A stretch of 64,000 nucleotides of DNA, taken from Tillandsia leiboldiana. Lineage: Eukaryota > Streptophyta > Magnoliopsida > Poales > Bromeliaceae. A program made the position numbers and the translations under genes. The stretch lies in contig CM055077.1 of assembly GCA_029204045.2 (NCBI GenBank), positions 14,398,584 to 14,462,583 of the forward strand, written 5' to 3'. The notes below the pieces were generated by a model. It saw only the letters and a list, made by a program, of their open reading frames with translations. It searched no databases and had not been told where the DNA came from. Shown piece by piece: positions 32,498 to 43,139 of this stretch (position 1 is its first letter; each line of letters opens with the position of its first letter).

Positions 32498-34430
32498 TCA
32501 CCTTTCCGAATCCAAAATCGCTGGATTTTGGGTTGTCTTGATTCGTTGTGGCCGGGGGTTGTCCGCTTTGACTGTTGATCCCACCTTAGGTCTTTGCCTC
32601 GCAGTGATCCACTTGAATGATTGATGTTGTGGCTCGGACCTTTGGTGGGTTGAGTGAACTCCTTTGACTTGATGTGTCTTTTGATTCCGTTGAGTTCGCT
32701 CCGTAGATGAAGTTGCCGAAGGACTCTTCTTTCTCTTTTTCGGGCAATTCTTCACCAAATGTCCTTCAAGTCCACATACGTGACAAGTTCTTCCCTTCAA
32801 TTTCATTGTGGAACTTGAAGCATTCACAGTTTGGTTCTTTTTGAATCCCAACCCAACCTTGCTTGTTTGACCTAATCCGGACATACATTCAAGTTTCTTG
32901 GAACCGGTTGAAATCCTTTGTATGTCGGATTAAGTTGATGAACTTGCTTGGTCAATGCTTGATTGGTGACATGTATTTCCTCAGAACTGCTTTTCAAGAA
33001 AATCAATCTTGTTAATATGGGAATTAACGATCGTTTCCGATTGATTTATCTTTTCTTGGAGGATTTTATTATTATCCAATAAAAGCTCTCGGTTCCTCCC
33101 TCGAGATCATGAAGTTTGATCTTTAAAGCATGATTCTCGTCTTGATCTTCAAGGTCGTTGCTTTCCTCAACTTCGTGATATGTTGGCCATCTTCTTAGAT
33201 TCCGCAAGAAGTTGTTGATATGCCTCACGAGTTCTTCCTCGTCCGACTCCCCCTCACTTGATGACTCTCCGCCGGTTGTTGATGTTTCATACAAAATCAA
33301 AGGAGTAGAGTTAGTGACTAATGATGATAAACAATTATTAGAAGAGGGAAAATGAGAGGCATGAGAAGCAACGAATTTTTCCTCTTTACTTGAGGTTGAT
33401 TCATTAGAAGTAAAATCGTCCCAAGTTTTCCGCTTGCAAAGCCTTCCTTTTATATAATTTCGGAGTAGGACAATCCGTTGAAATATGGCCGTAGCCTTTG
33501 CATCTATAACATCGGATTTCCCCTTCGAATTCATCTTTTTCCTTAGAAGGTTTTGCAGGAATTTGAGGTTAGAGGATTTAGAACCCGATGATCCTTTAGA
33601 TGGTTTCGTGGATGAAGATCCATCGGTTCGATTCTTCCCAAATTTCCGACGAATTCTTTGTGATTCGCGCCAATTGTTCTTCAAAATCGGCAAAAGAGAT
33701 TTCATCGTCGGAACTCGATTCGCTATCTTCTTTCTTGTGGATTTGAATGCAATACCTGTAAGCTTAGAAGAAGACTTGGAAGAAACTTGATTAGTAGGAA
33801 AAGTCAATTCATAAGTTTGCAAAGCACCTACTAATTCCTCAACACTCATCTCATCCGGATGACTAAACGGTTTCAATGGCGGTAACCTTTGCCCTAAACC
33901 GTTCCGGAAGAGTCCGAAGTATCTTTCTTACAATTTTTGACATCCGGATCTTTTCCTCCTAGATTAGCACATGTATTAATTACATCTTGAAGTCTAGTGT
34001 AATAATCTGTAAACAATTCATGCTCTTCCATATGAATAGAGTCAAATTGACTTGTAAGCATCTGGAGCTTTTGAATTTTTACAAGATTAGTACCCTCATG
34101 TGTAATTTTGAGAATATCCCAAATTTCCTTCGCGGTTTCACACGCGGAAATTCTTGTAAATTCAGTCGAGGAAAGAGAGTTAAATAAAGCGTTCATTACC
34201 TTTCCCATTGTAAGAAGATCTTTCAAATTCCTCTTGGACCATCTAGAGCGAGGTTTTGGGGTAGTAGAATTTCCTACTTCCTCAACAGGATGCACCCAAC
34301 CGTATTCCACGGATTGCCATACCCGCTCATCAATTGCGATGAGAAAAGCTCTCATCCGCACTTTCCAATAAGCATAATTAGTCCCATCAAAAAGAGGAGG
34401 TCTATAAATATTACCACTTTCACCCATCAT
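32498..34430 (-). pseudogene. gag: Sirevirus gag, frameshifted (gag-only element)
   Basis: The start is at 34428-34430 (MMGESGNIYRPPLF), just after the PBS and leader. The N-terminal block (YAYWKVRMRAFLIAIDERVW, ITHEGTNLVKIQKLQ, FTDYYTRLQDVI) is the copia gag/UBN2 region and matches gag at 41819 and 46207. The frame shifts near 33890, again between 33870 and 33046, and continues to 32884-32498 with a CCHC knuckle (CHVCGLEGHLVKNC). The serine-rich acidic middle and coiled-coil region are degraded. At least two frameshifts mean no full Gag is made. Confidence 0.85.
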
Positions 34431-34450
34431 GATAGATAAACCTAAAACCC

Positions 34451-34462
34451 GCTCTGATACCA
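34451..34462 (-). promoter_or_regulatory. Primer-binding site of gag-only Sirevirus
   Basis: TGGTATCAGAGC on the minus strand, two bases inside the 5' LTR end. Confidence 0.92.
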
Positions 34463-34464
34463 AT

Positions 34465-35836
34465 TGTAGAGTTATTATGGATCCACAAGGATCTAAATAG
34501 GTACTATCAAACAACTAGAGGGGGGTGAATAGGTGTAATACTTAAAACTCAATCTCAGTGCAAAATAAAAACCAATGCGGAAAATAAAAACAGCACACCG
34601 AGATATACGTGGAAACTCCAATCCAGGAGAAAAACCACGGGACCAACACGCAATAACAATCCACTAAGAATAGAAGAATAACAAGGTGATTACCGACTCC
34701 ACGGACTCAAACCCCTCCTTCAGCTTCTTCGGACCTTGCGCTGACCGGTTGGATATCCACGCAATAACAATCCCTAAGAAAAGAAGAATAACAAGGTGAT
34801 TACCGTCTCCACGGATTTAACCCCTCCTTCAATTTCTTGGACCTCGCGCTCCACCGTTTTGCACGTCCACTGCACACGTTCGAATCCACGAACGCACGCT
34901 TCGAATCCACGAAACGCCTTTAGCACACCGAATCCACGATGCCACGTCGAATCCACGACGCAAACTCAGTCGATAAGAATATTGACTTCGATGGTGATCC
35001 TTTGCTTAGATTCTCATTGAGGAACCGTAGAAGAAATCTCTAAGCAAAGATTAGATCAATTCGACAAAAGATATGTTCTTGAAAGAACCATCGAATTGAC
35101 CTAAAAGAGGCTATAAAGAAGAACGATAAAAACCTAGCCTCTAGGGTTGCTCTCAAGTGTTTTATAAATTGATCGGCCGTAGCTCCCACGTTTTTGAGAA
35201 ACCCTAAGTGTCTATTTATAGTTTAGAAACCTTTGGAAAGAGATAAGAATCAAAAACATTACCTTATCTGGAAATTTTCAGGACGGCGATCCGGATCGGA
35301 TTTACTGCGATCCGGATCGTCGTAACGAGATTGACGATTCCAGAAAACCAAGGGTTCGGGATCCGGATCGCAATTGCCCGATCCGGATCGTTCATACAAA
35401 TCAGAAAACTTAACATTCGGGATCCGGATCGGAAATTGCATGGATCCGGATCGAAGTCTTGTATGAAGCAACAACCTTCGGGATCCGGATCGTTGGCCTG
35501 ATCCGGATCCTGAACATGTCCGAACACCAGTTTTTGATTATTATGAATTAAAAATTCATCCAAGTGTTTCTACACTATAAGAAAGTATTCGGATCACCAA
35601 AATTATTTAGTTAACCATACCTGATCCTTTGAATACTTTCTTCTTGAGATTGATGTAACTGATCCACAATTCTTCAACTTCAATCTTCAAGACTCAAGAC
35701 ACTGAGTGTCAACTTGAGCTCTTGTTGAATCTTCTCTAAGTCTTTGATTGCTGATTGACAATTTGATCCCTTTAAGACTCCGACTCAACTCACTGACTTG
35801 ACTCACGAAATATGCCAATACCAAAATGCCGTAACA
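34465..35836 (-). mobile_element. 5' LTR of gag-only Sirevirus (family A)
   Basis: 1372 bp, nearly identical to 29449-30823, with the same hairpin array (about 34876-34962), TATA box (35213-35220) and GATCCGGATC palindromes (about 35285-35515). Its high end GCCGTAACA is followed by AATCC and the rest of LTR3. Confidence 0.92.
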
Positions 35837-35841
35837 AATCC

Positions 35842-36663
35842 GTGCCACCACACCCCGCTGCGAAGAGCTCAGGATCGCTCCCGGGTGCTGCCACGGGCCC
35901 TCGAACAGCGGCAGCCAAAAGACTCCACTCCGCTGCGCCGCGTGGACACCCACGGAAAGGACCGTGGCGCGGCCCACGCGCGGGAACCGCGCGTAAACGC
36001 GCCCACCGTGCGCGCCTGCGCCCCCTGCCAGACACGCATCCGAGCCACCACACCAGCTCCGTGGACCGGGCAAACAGTGACCCGCCAACAAACGGTCGCC
36101 ACGGGCCCCGCCCCCGGTCCACGACTACCGCGCACCCGTTAGACCGTGCCTGCTGCGCCAACAAATCCCCCGACGCCACCAGTCCAAGCGCGAGCCAACG
36201 GAAAAACCGTCACGTGGTACGCCAGCCCCCACGCGCCGCGCGCCTCCGCGCTGCCCGCGCCTCTGCCGCCGCCGCCGGCGCTGCCCCCGGCGCCGGAACA
36301 GTTCCCAAGCCTCGAAATACGTTACGGGCATCCGGCTCCGAAAAATACAAATAAATAGTCCATTTCATCGTTTTCGCGCGCTGAATCCAAACTCCGCTGT
36401 CGATTGGCCAAATCCAATTCTAAAATTTGCCGAAGGCTTCCAGCTAAGTGTTTTAACCCAAAATTTGCGCTGAGTCCAATTCTAATGTGCCGTTCCACGC
36501 GAAAAACATTCTAAACATTCGACGGATCACCGATTACCCCTGGTGCATTTTACGGCACTGATCCTTCTCTTGCCCCAATTGTGCACAAACACTCCAACAC
36601 ACCGTACAGGCCCCCAGAAGTCACCAATCGCACTACAACAACTCTGCGGAGACCAGGTATCAC
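35842..36663 (-). mobile_element. LTR3, second part (U3 side)
   Basis: This continues LTR3 after the AATCC duplication. It is GC-rich at 35850-36310 with a GTCACGTGG core near 36210, and the segment near 36340 (CGAAAAATACAAATAAATAG) parallels LTR1 near 7855 and LTR2 near 5670. The LTR end lies near ...GGTATCA (36662), directly against another copia-type LTR fragment. Reading frames in the GC-rich part are not genes. Confidence 0.75.
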
Positions 36664-36747
36664 TGTAGAGTTACTATGGATCCACAAGGATCTAAATTAG
36701 GTCTAATCAAACAACTAGAGGGGGGGTGAATAGGTGTAATACTTAAA
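36664..36747 (-). mobile_element. Fragment of a Sirevirus family A LTR at the gap edge
   Basis: TGTAGAGTTACTATGG and the GGGGGGTGAATAGGTG block match the low end of the family A LTRs at 29449 and 34465. It is cut by the N run. It differs from the family B LTR of the Sirevirus to the right (TGTTGGGTTATAT), so it probably belongs to a different insertion. Confidence 0.75.
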
Positions 36748-36847
36748 NNNNNNNNNNNNNNNNNNNNNNNNNNNNNNNNNNNNNNNNNNNNNNNNNNNNN
36801 NNNNNNNNNNNNNNNNNNNNNNNNNNNNNNNNNNNNNNNNNNNNNNN
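36748..36847. other. Assembly gap of exactly 100 N
   Basis: One hundred undetermined bases, the conventional size for a gap of unknown length. The flanks are a family A LTR on the left and the RNase H end of a minus-strand Sirevirus on the right. The missing sequence probably includes the pol end, any env-like ORF and the 3' LTR of that Sirevirus, several kilobases in all. Confidence 0.95.
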
Positions 36848-39800
36848 AAATGATATCTAAGTTCAATATGTTTTGTTCTAGAGTGCAACACAGGGTTTTT
36901 AGAAATGCTAATTGCACTTGTGTTGTCACAAAGAATTGTTACCGAAGATGCTGAAATCCGGAAGTCGCTCAACACACTCTTCATCTAAATGAGTTGGGTT
37001 GAACAACTACCCGCTGAAATGTATTCCGCTTCGGCAGTCGAGAGTGCTATGCAATTCTGCTTTTTACTGTGCCATGCAACAAGGCAATGGCCGAGATAGA
37101 AGCATGCACCACTCGTGCTTTTCCGATCATCCACTGATCCTGCCCAATCGCCATCTGAGTATCCAATAATATCCAAACTTGTTCCCATAGGATACCAAAT
37201 TCCGAAATTAATTGATCCTTTGATGTACCGGATGATCCTTTTCACCGCTTTCAGGTGAACCTCCTTTGGTGCTGATTGATATCTCGCGCAAATCCCAACA
37301 CTAAAGGATATATCCGGGCGACTAGCCGTGAGGTAAAGTAGACTTCCAATCATACTTCGATACAGTTTCTCGTCTATGTTCTCACTATGTGATTCACTTC
37401 CAAGTCCCTTGTGGCTAGTTCCCATTGGAGTCGGAAAATCCTTCGAATTTTCTAAGTCAAACTTTTTAACCAACTCCATTGCATACTTGGATTGACTCAA
37501 GTGAATACCTTCATCATTTTGTTTAATTTGCAATCCAAGAAAATAAGTCAATTCGCCCATCATGGACATCTCAAATTCGCTTTCCATGGTCTCCGCGAAT
37601 TTAGAAGCATCATTATCTCTTGTTGCGCCAAATACAATGTCATCACATAGATTTGTGCTACAATGAAATTGCTTTGATAATGCTTCACAAAGAGAGTCCT
37701 GTCAGCTCCCCCTCGAGTATAGCCCTTCTCCAAAAGGTGCTTTGTCAACCTTTCGTACCATGCTCGCGGTGCTTGTTTCAGACCGTAAAGAGCCTTTTTC
37801 AAACGAAAAACATGGTTAGGTTGTTTATGGTCTACAAAACCTTTCGGTTGAGCCACATAAACTTCCTCATTTAAAAACCCATTTAGAAACGCGCTCTTAA
37901 CGTCCATTTGAAATAATTTGATTTTAAAATGACAAGCAATAGCAAATAGTATACGAATGGACTCGAGTCTAGCTACAGGGGCGAATGTTTCATCAAAGTC
38001 TATACCTTCTACTTGAGAGTAGCCTTGAGCAACTAATCGTGCCTTGTTCCTGATGATAGTACCATCCTCATTTTTCTTGTTCTTGAAAATCCATTTGGTA
38101 CCTATCACATTATGTTGCTTTGGAGGCTTCGTTAATTCCCAGACTTTGTTTCGCTCAAATTGATGGAGCTCTTCCTGCATTGCTTTAATCCAGTAGTCAT
38201 CCTGAAGAGCTTCATCTATGTTCTTTGGTTCGATTAAAGATACGTAGCAAGCGAATCCACAAACCAACTGCCTCCGAGTTCTAACTCCTTCTTGTGGATC
38301 CCCAATAATATTCGATTCCGGATGATCCTTGGAGATTCGTAGCGTTTGTTGAAACGGAGTACTCGGAGGTACATGAGATGATTCCTGCACATCAGATAAA
38401 CTTGAAGAACCATTAGATGCATCATTAATATTGGAAGTATTATTATGAGAAGATGCAATGGCAGGTGAATCATCATCTAGAGAGATATCGAGGGTAGATT
38501 TTCCAGATCCAAAGTGAAAAGCTTCATCTACTTTAACATTTATAGATTCTACGATCGTCTTAGATTCCAAGTTAAAAACTCGATATGCTCTACTATTTGT
38601 AGAATACCCCAAGAATATCCCTTCGTCACTTCGAGAGTCAAACTTTCTAAGATTTTCACGGTCACGTAAAGTGTAACACCGACTCCCGAAGATGCGAAAA
38701 TATTTGATGTTGGGTTTTCTACCACACCATAGTTCATATGGTGTATTTAATGTTCCCGGGCGCAAATAAACTCGATTAATTACATAGATTGCAGTGTTCA
38801 CAGCTTCAGCCCAAAAATGTAGCGGTAAATTCCGGCTGTGAAGTATAATACGTGCCATCTCTTGAACAACCCTGTTTTTGCGCTCGACAACACCATTCTG
38901 TTGAGGTGTATAGGGTGCAGAGAATTCATGCTTAATACCGTTTGAAGTGCAAAAGTCAATGAATTTAGAGTTAACGAATTCTCCACCTCTATCACTTCTA
39001 ACACGAATGATCTTTTCATTCTTTTCAATCATAATACGAAGGCAAATCTCGTGAAAAGAATCAAAAGTATCAGCTTTCTCTTTTAAAAATGCTACCCAAG
39101 AATACCGAGAGAAATTATCAATCATCAAGAAAATATACCATTTACCTCCCAAAGATGGTTGACGAGTTGGCCCCATTAAATCCATGTGTAAAAGTTCCAA
39201 AGGCCGTTTTGTACCAACGTGGTTCAAGTTCTTGTGTGCAGTCCTGGACTGTTTTCCCTTTTGGCAACCACCACACACAATGTTTTGTTTAAATAGAAGT
39301 TTTGGAACCCCCTTGACCACGTCCTTGTTTGAAATTCTAGCAAATTCCTTAAAATTTATGTGACCTAGTCTTTCATGCCAAATTGTTTCATTATTCAAAG
39401 AAACTAGATTACATTTTTCTGAAATTTTATTAGGAATAACATAGCAATTGTTTTCAGATCTAACCCCTTTTAAAAAGAAGACATGGTCCTTATCAGTTAC
39501 AACACATTCAACAGATGAAAAGTTAACTGAAAAACCATTGTCGCAAAGTTGACTTATGCTTATGAGGTTAGTCTTAAGACCATCAACAAATAACACATTA
39601 TTTAGAACCGGGCCATCTGGAATAGCTACTGTTCCTTTTCCAACAATTTTGGAAGATCGACCGTCTCCGAAAACAACGAGTCCTCCGGATATTTTCTCAA
39701 GATTTTGAAAACTATTTTTGTCACCGGTCATGTGACGGGAACACCCGCTATCCAGATACCAAGACGAACTATCATATGCATGCAAGGAAACATTGGTAAC

Positions 39801-41819
39801 AACACAAGGAAAGATTTCACCTTTGCGCACCCAAACCTTTTTGGAATGCGTCGGTAATGGTCGTGAAGTTATATGCCTAGGTGAAAGCGTCTTGTTAAAA
39901 CGATTGCTGCTCCTTGATGAGGTCGTCTTGCGCGGTAAACTACCAAGGTTCTTTTCCTTCAATTGAATTGCAATTGATTTCCGAGGAATCACCTTTGTGG
40001 TAGTCATTGCAAGAGGTGTTTGAAGTGAGCGTTTGACTCCCGTCTTGCAATATCTTCTTATGTGCCCTGAAACACCACAACGAAAACATACCTTAGATCT
40101 TGACGATCCCAAAGAGGATGAAGTAGGTTTGTTGTCGTTGTTTGTCTTGAATTCCGGTGTCGGAGGAGGAGATACCGACTGAGGCACAAAAACTGTCCCA
40201 CTCGAACTTGGACTGTTTCCAGTTTGAGTGTACCCGAGGCCGAACCGATTTGTTTGACCAAGACCAAGAAGCCTATCCAACTTACTCCTTCCTGAAGAGA
40301 ACCGCTGCAAGTCATCCTTGAGTTGGAAAATGGTCTTTGTCATTTCCAAGTTATCCTGTCGAGCCTCGTTGTAGAGCTTTGAGAAGTGATCCGCTTTATC
40401 CACCAGATTTGTATGTTCCTTCCCAAGAAGCTCATTGGACTCTTGAAGGGAAACATTTAGCTTTATCAGATTTTCCCTTTCCACTTCAAGAGCGTTTGAG
40501 AGAGAAGTTGCTCTTTTTGCTTCTTCTTCGAGATCATGCAATCTCCCTCTCAAACTCTTGTTTTGCTTAGCCACTTTCTTTGAATCCCTCAAAAGTCTGT
40601 GGTAGGCTAGAGCAAAATCTTCACCTTCCGAATCATCCGATTCGTTGTCCGTTGTAATCTTTTCAACAGTGGAGTTGGACAATGACTCGGACGTACTTGC
40701 CATGAAGCACATGAAGGGTGAAGATGTGGACGCGTGGAATGCCGTGGTGCTCTTTTCTTCATCACTTGAAGACGACTCATTTGACGTTGAGTTGTCATCC
40801 CAAGTGACGACTTGCATCGCCTTCTTCTTTGCCGGATACTTGTTGGGACACTCCGTTGCAATGTGGCCGTAGCCTCGACATTTGAAGCATTGTAGTTGTC
40901 CCTCTGAACTTTTCTTATCCTTTGAGAAGTTCTCTTGCTTTCTTGACTTGTAACTTGAAGTACCCTTGCCTTTGTTCGACTTTCCGAAGGATGGAGATTT
41001 ACTTGAATTACCCCTTCGAAAGTTGCGGCGAAACTTCCTTGTCAAGAGAGCGAGCTGCTTCTCAAATTCCTCCATAGAAAGGTTCTCGTCATCGTCTGAG
41101 GAGGATGTATCCGCGTCTTCTTCCTTAGTTGTTTTCAACGCATAACCTGAAGACTTAGAAGAGGATGCTTTTCCCGAAGAATTGTTAGTAGTAAATGTCA
41201 TTTCATAAGTTTGTAATGAACCAACTAATTCTTCTACACGTATTTCGTCCGGGTGTTTAATAGTTTCAATGGCTGTAACCTTTGGGCGAAATCGTTCAGG
41301 AAGAGTTCTTAAGATCTTTCTTACAACCTTAAATTCTGGAATCTTCTCTCCCAGGTTAGTACATGAGTTTACGATATCTTGCAATCGTGTATAGTAGTCC
41401 GTGAAAGATTCATTTTCTGCCATCAAGATAGAGTCAAACTTGCTCGTAAGCATTTGCAGTTTCTGAATCTTCACGAGGTTAGTTCCCTCATGTGTAACCT
41501 GAAGAACATCCCAGATTTCTTTCGCAGTCTCACATGCCGAGACGCGAGAGAATTCAGTTTGAGATAAGGCATTAAAAATAGCATTAATTCCCTTGCCATT
41601 GTAAGAAGATGAATCTAACTCTTCCTTGGTCCATTTCGACCTAGGTTTTAAGGTGCGAACATCAGAGATAATTTCAGTTGGATTAGTCCATCCTAATTCA
41701 ATTGATTGCCACACCCTTTCGTCGATGGAAATTAAAAAGGCTTTCATCCGTACTTTCCAATACGCATAATTTGTTTCATCAAAGAAAGGGGGTCGATTGA
41801 TGTTTCCACCTTCAACCAT
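36848..41819 (-). pseudogene. gag-pol: Sirevirus gag-pol polyprotein with frameshift in YVDD and a stop in RNase H
   Basis: The start at 41819 (MVEGGNINRPPFF) lies just after the PBS. Residue landmarks: gag/UBN2 region about 1-240; CCHC knuckle CFKCRGYGHIATEC (311-324); coiled-coil-like segment about 405-505; second knuckle CFRCGVSGHIRRYC (578-591); protease DSGCSRHMTG (about 690); pre-integrase HERLGH...CGGC (about 816-852); integrase D,D,E near 880, 943 and 979; RT from about 1190. One base is missing at 37644/37645 inside YVDD, shifting the frame. The downstream frame continues to 36985, where TAG replaces the Trp after STQLI. RNase H then runs into the gap. Two zinc knuckles and a long gag mark this as a Sirevirus. 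Confidence 0.92.
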
Positions 41820-41838
41820 TGTTTACAACCCTATTCCC

Positions 41839-41850
41839 GCTCTGATACCA
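41839..41850 (-). promoter_or_regulatory. Primer-binding site of the minus-strand Sirevirus
   Basis: TGGTATCAGAGC on the minus strand, two bases from the 5' LTR end. Confidence 0.92.
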
Positions 41851-42144
41851 CTTGTTGGGTTATATATATAATAGATCTAAATAGGGGAAGAAACACCTAG
41901 AGGGGGGTGAATAGGTGTAAACGTATAAACACTCAAAAATCGTTGCGATAAAAACCCAATGCGGAAATAAAAAATAACACGCAAGATTTTTACGTGGAAA
42001 AACTCCAAACCGGAGTAAAAAACCACGGGACCGATAACACGGCGAAATCCACTAGAATTAAAACACGTACAAGGTGATTTACCGTACACACTTACGACTC
42101 AACCTTTTCCATATGCTCCTAGAGGATCTTCTCCGCTCGCTCCA

Positions 42145-42335
42145 CGACGCTTCTCGAATCCACGATCTGTGCCCAACGCCGAATCCACGGCGTCCAACGT
42201 CGAATCCACGACGTCCGACCGAATCCACGGTCTTCACCCAGTAGCACCCTTCGAATCCACGAACGTGCCTCACTCCGAATCCACGAGAGCGGTTGAACCT
42301 TGAATCCACAAGGACACGCGAATCCACGCGCCGAT
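42145..42335 (-). repeat. Array of mini-hairpins with constant AATCCA loop
   Basis: Consecutive units include ACGCCG-AATCCA-CGGCGT, ACGTCG-AATCCA-CGACGT, GACCG-AATCCA-CGGTC, TTCG-AATCCA-CGAA, CCTTG-AATCCA-CAAGG and CGCG-AATCCA-CGCG. The loop is constant while both arms change together and remain complementary. Homologous arrays are at about 29866-29950, 34876-34962, 45700-45870 (TGGATT loops on the sense strand) and 60478-60655. It lies between TATA box and PBS, so it would be in the transcript. Confidence 0.9.
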
Positions 42336-42689
42336 TTTGGGGTAAATCGTTGTTTTTGGGTGGTGATGATCCACCGAATACTTAGATCAAAGATAGATCG
42401 GAAATACCATCTAAGTATTCATTAGTTTGATTCAACTCAAGATGTGAGTATGAAAACCTAGAATCAAACTAATCAATATAGATGAAGAAACATAGAGTAT
42501 TATCTAATGATTTCCTTTCTTCTCTATATGTGGATCTAGGGCCGTATAAAAGAATATTGGAATATGACGGCTATTTCGCTTTTATCGGCTTGCCCTAGAA
42601 AAATGAATCATAGGGTCTATTTATAGGTTAGAAACATTTGGAAGGAGATAAGAATCAAAAACCTAACATTTCTGGAATTTTGACGGACG

Positions 42690-42915
42690 GCGATCCGGAT
42701 CGGATTTGGGCGATCCGGATTGCAGTAGCAATAAAGACGGTTTCCAGAAAACAAACGTTCGAGATCCGGATCGGAATGCCTGATCCGGATCGTTCATACA
42801 TTTCAGAAAACTCAACGTTCGGGATCCGGATCGTGAGATGCTGCGATCAGGATTGAAGTAATGTATGAAACAACAAACTTCGGGATCCGGACTGTTGGCT
42901 CTGATCCGGATCCTG
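42690..42915. repeat. Array of GATCCGGATC palindromes in Sirevirus U3
   Basis: Repeated palindromes with the core TCCGGA, spaced about 25-40 bp, upstream of the TATA box on the sense strand. Some copies here are mutated. Equivalent arrays are at about 30276-30497, 35285-35515, 61005-61230 and, as AGTCCGGACC variants, 45068-45355. Confidence 0.85.
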
Positions 42916-43139
42916 AACATGTCCGAACACCAGTTTTTGATTTTTATGCAATTAAAAATTCTTCCAGGTGTTTCTACACTACCAGAAGTATTCGGATCAC
43001 CAATAAACTTTAGTTAAACATACCTGATCCTTTTGAATTCTTCTTTCTTGAGATTGAGTTAAATGATCCAACTTTCTTCACCTTCAATCTTCAAGACTTG
43101 AACCTTTCACGAAACTACGCCAACTCAAATTCCGTAACA

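Larger units (their letters stand above)
29449..35836 (-). mobile_element. Gag-only non-autonomous Sirevirus (TR-GAG-like)
   Basis: A 6388-bp minus-strand copia-type element flanked by perfect AATCC duplications (29444-29448 and 35837-35841). LTRs are 1375 bp (29449-30823) and 1372 bp (34465-35836) and nearly identical. The PBS is at 34451-34462 and the polypurine tract at 30824-30837. The only coding sequence is a degraded Sirevirus gag (32498-34430); protease, integrase, RT and RNase H are wholly absent. Close LTR identity and intact TSD mean it transposed recently despite lacking pol, so it was mobilised in trans. It splits LTR3. Confidence 0.92.
36848..43139 (-). mobile_element. Minus-strand Sirevirus (family B), 3' part lost in gap
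   Basis: 5' LTR 41853-43139, PBS 41839-41850, gag-pol 41819 down to 36848, then the gap. The coding region is the most complete Sirevirus polyprotein here but has a one-base deletion in the RT active site and a nonsense codon in RNase H. Immediately right of the LTR is a gypsy relic (from 43140), its insertion site. The opposing Sirevirus starts at 44845. Confidence 0.88.
41853..43139 (-). mobile_element. 5' LTR of minus-strand Sirevirus (family B)
   Basis: 1287 bp, from TGTTGGGTTATATAT to TTCCGTAACA. From the low end it contains the GGGGGGTGAATAGGTG block, the hairpin array (about 42145-42335), a TATA box (42618-42625) and GATCCGGATC palindromes, some mutated (about 42690-42915). It matches the LTR at 60179-61455 and, in reverse orientation, the one at 44845-46173. 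Confidence 0.9.

Noticed and set aside
36664..36747. 3' LTR of the minus-strand Sirevirus at 37-43 kb
   Set aside because: The sequence matches family A, whereas that element's own 5' LTR is family B; they are unlikely to be a pair.
36660..36984. Frames spanning the run of N
   Set aside because: Translation through unknown bases is meaningless; only the RNase H part to the right is real.
42145..42335. CRISPR-like array
   Set aside because: Short, imperfect units with covarying arms in a eukaryotic LTR; no uniform repeat-spacer structure.
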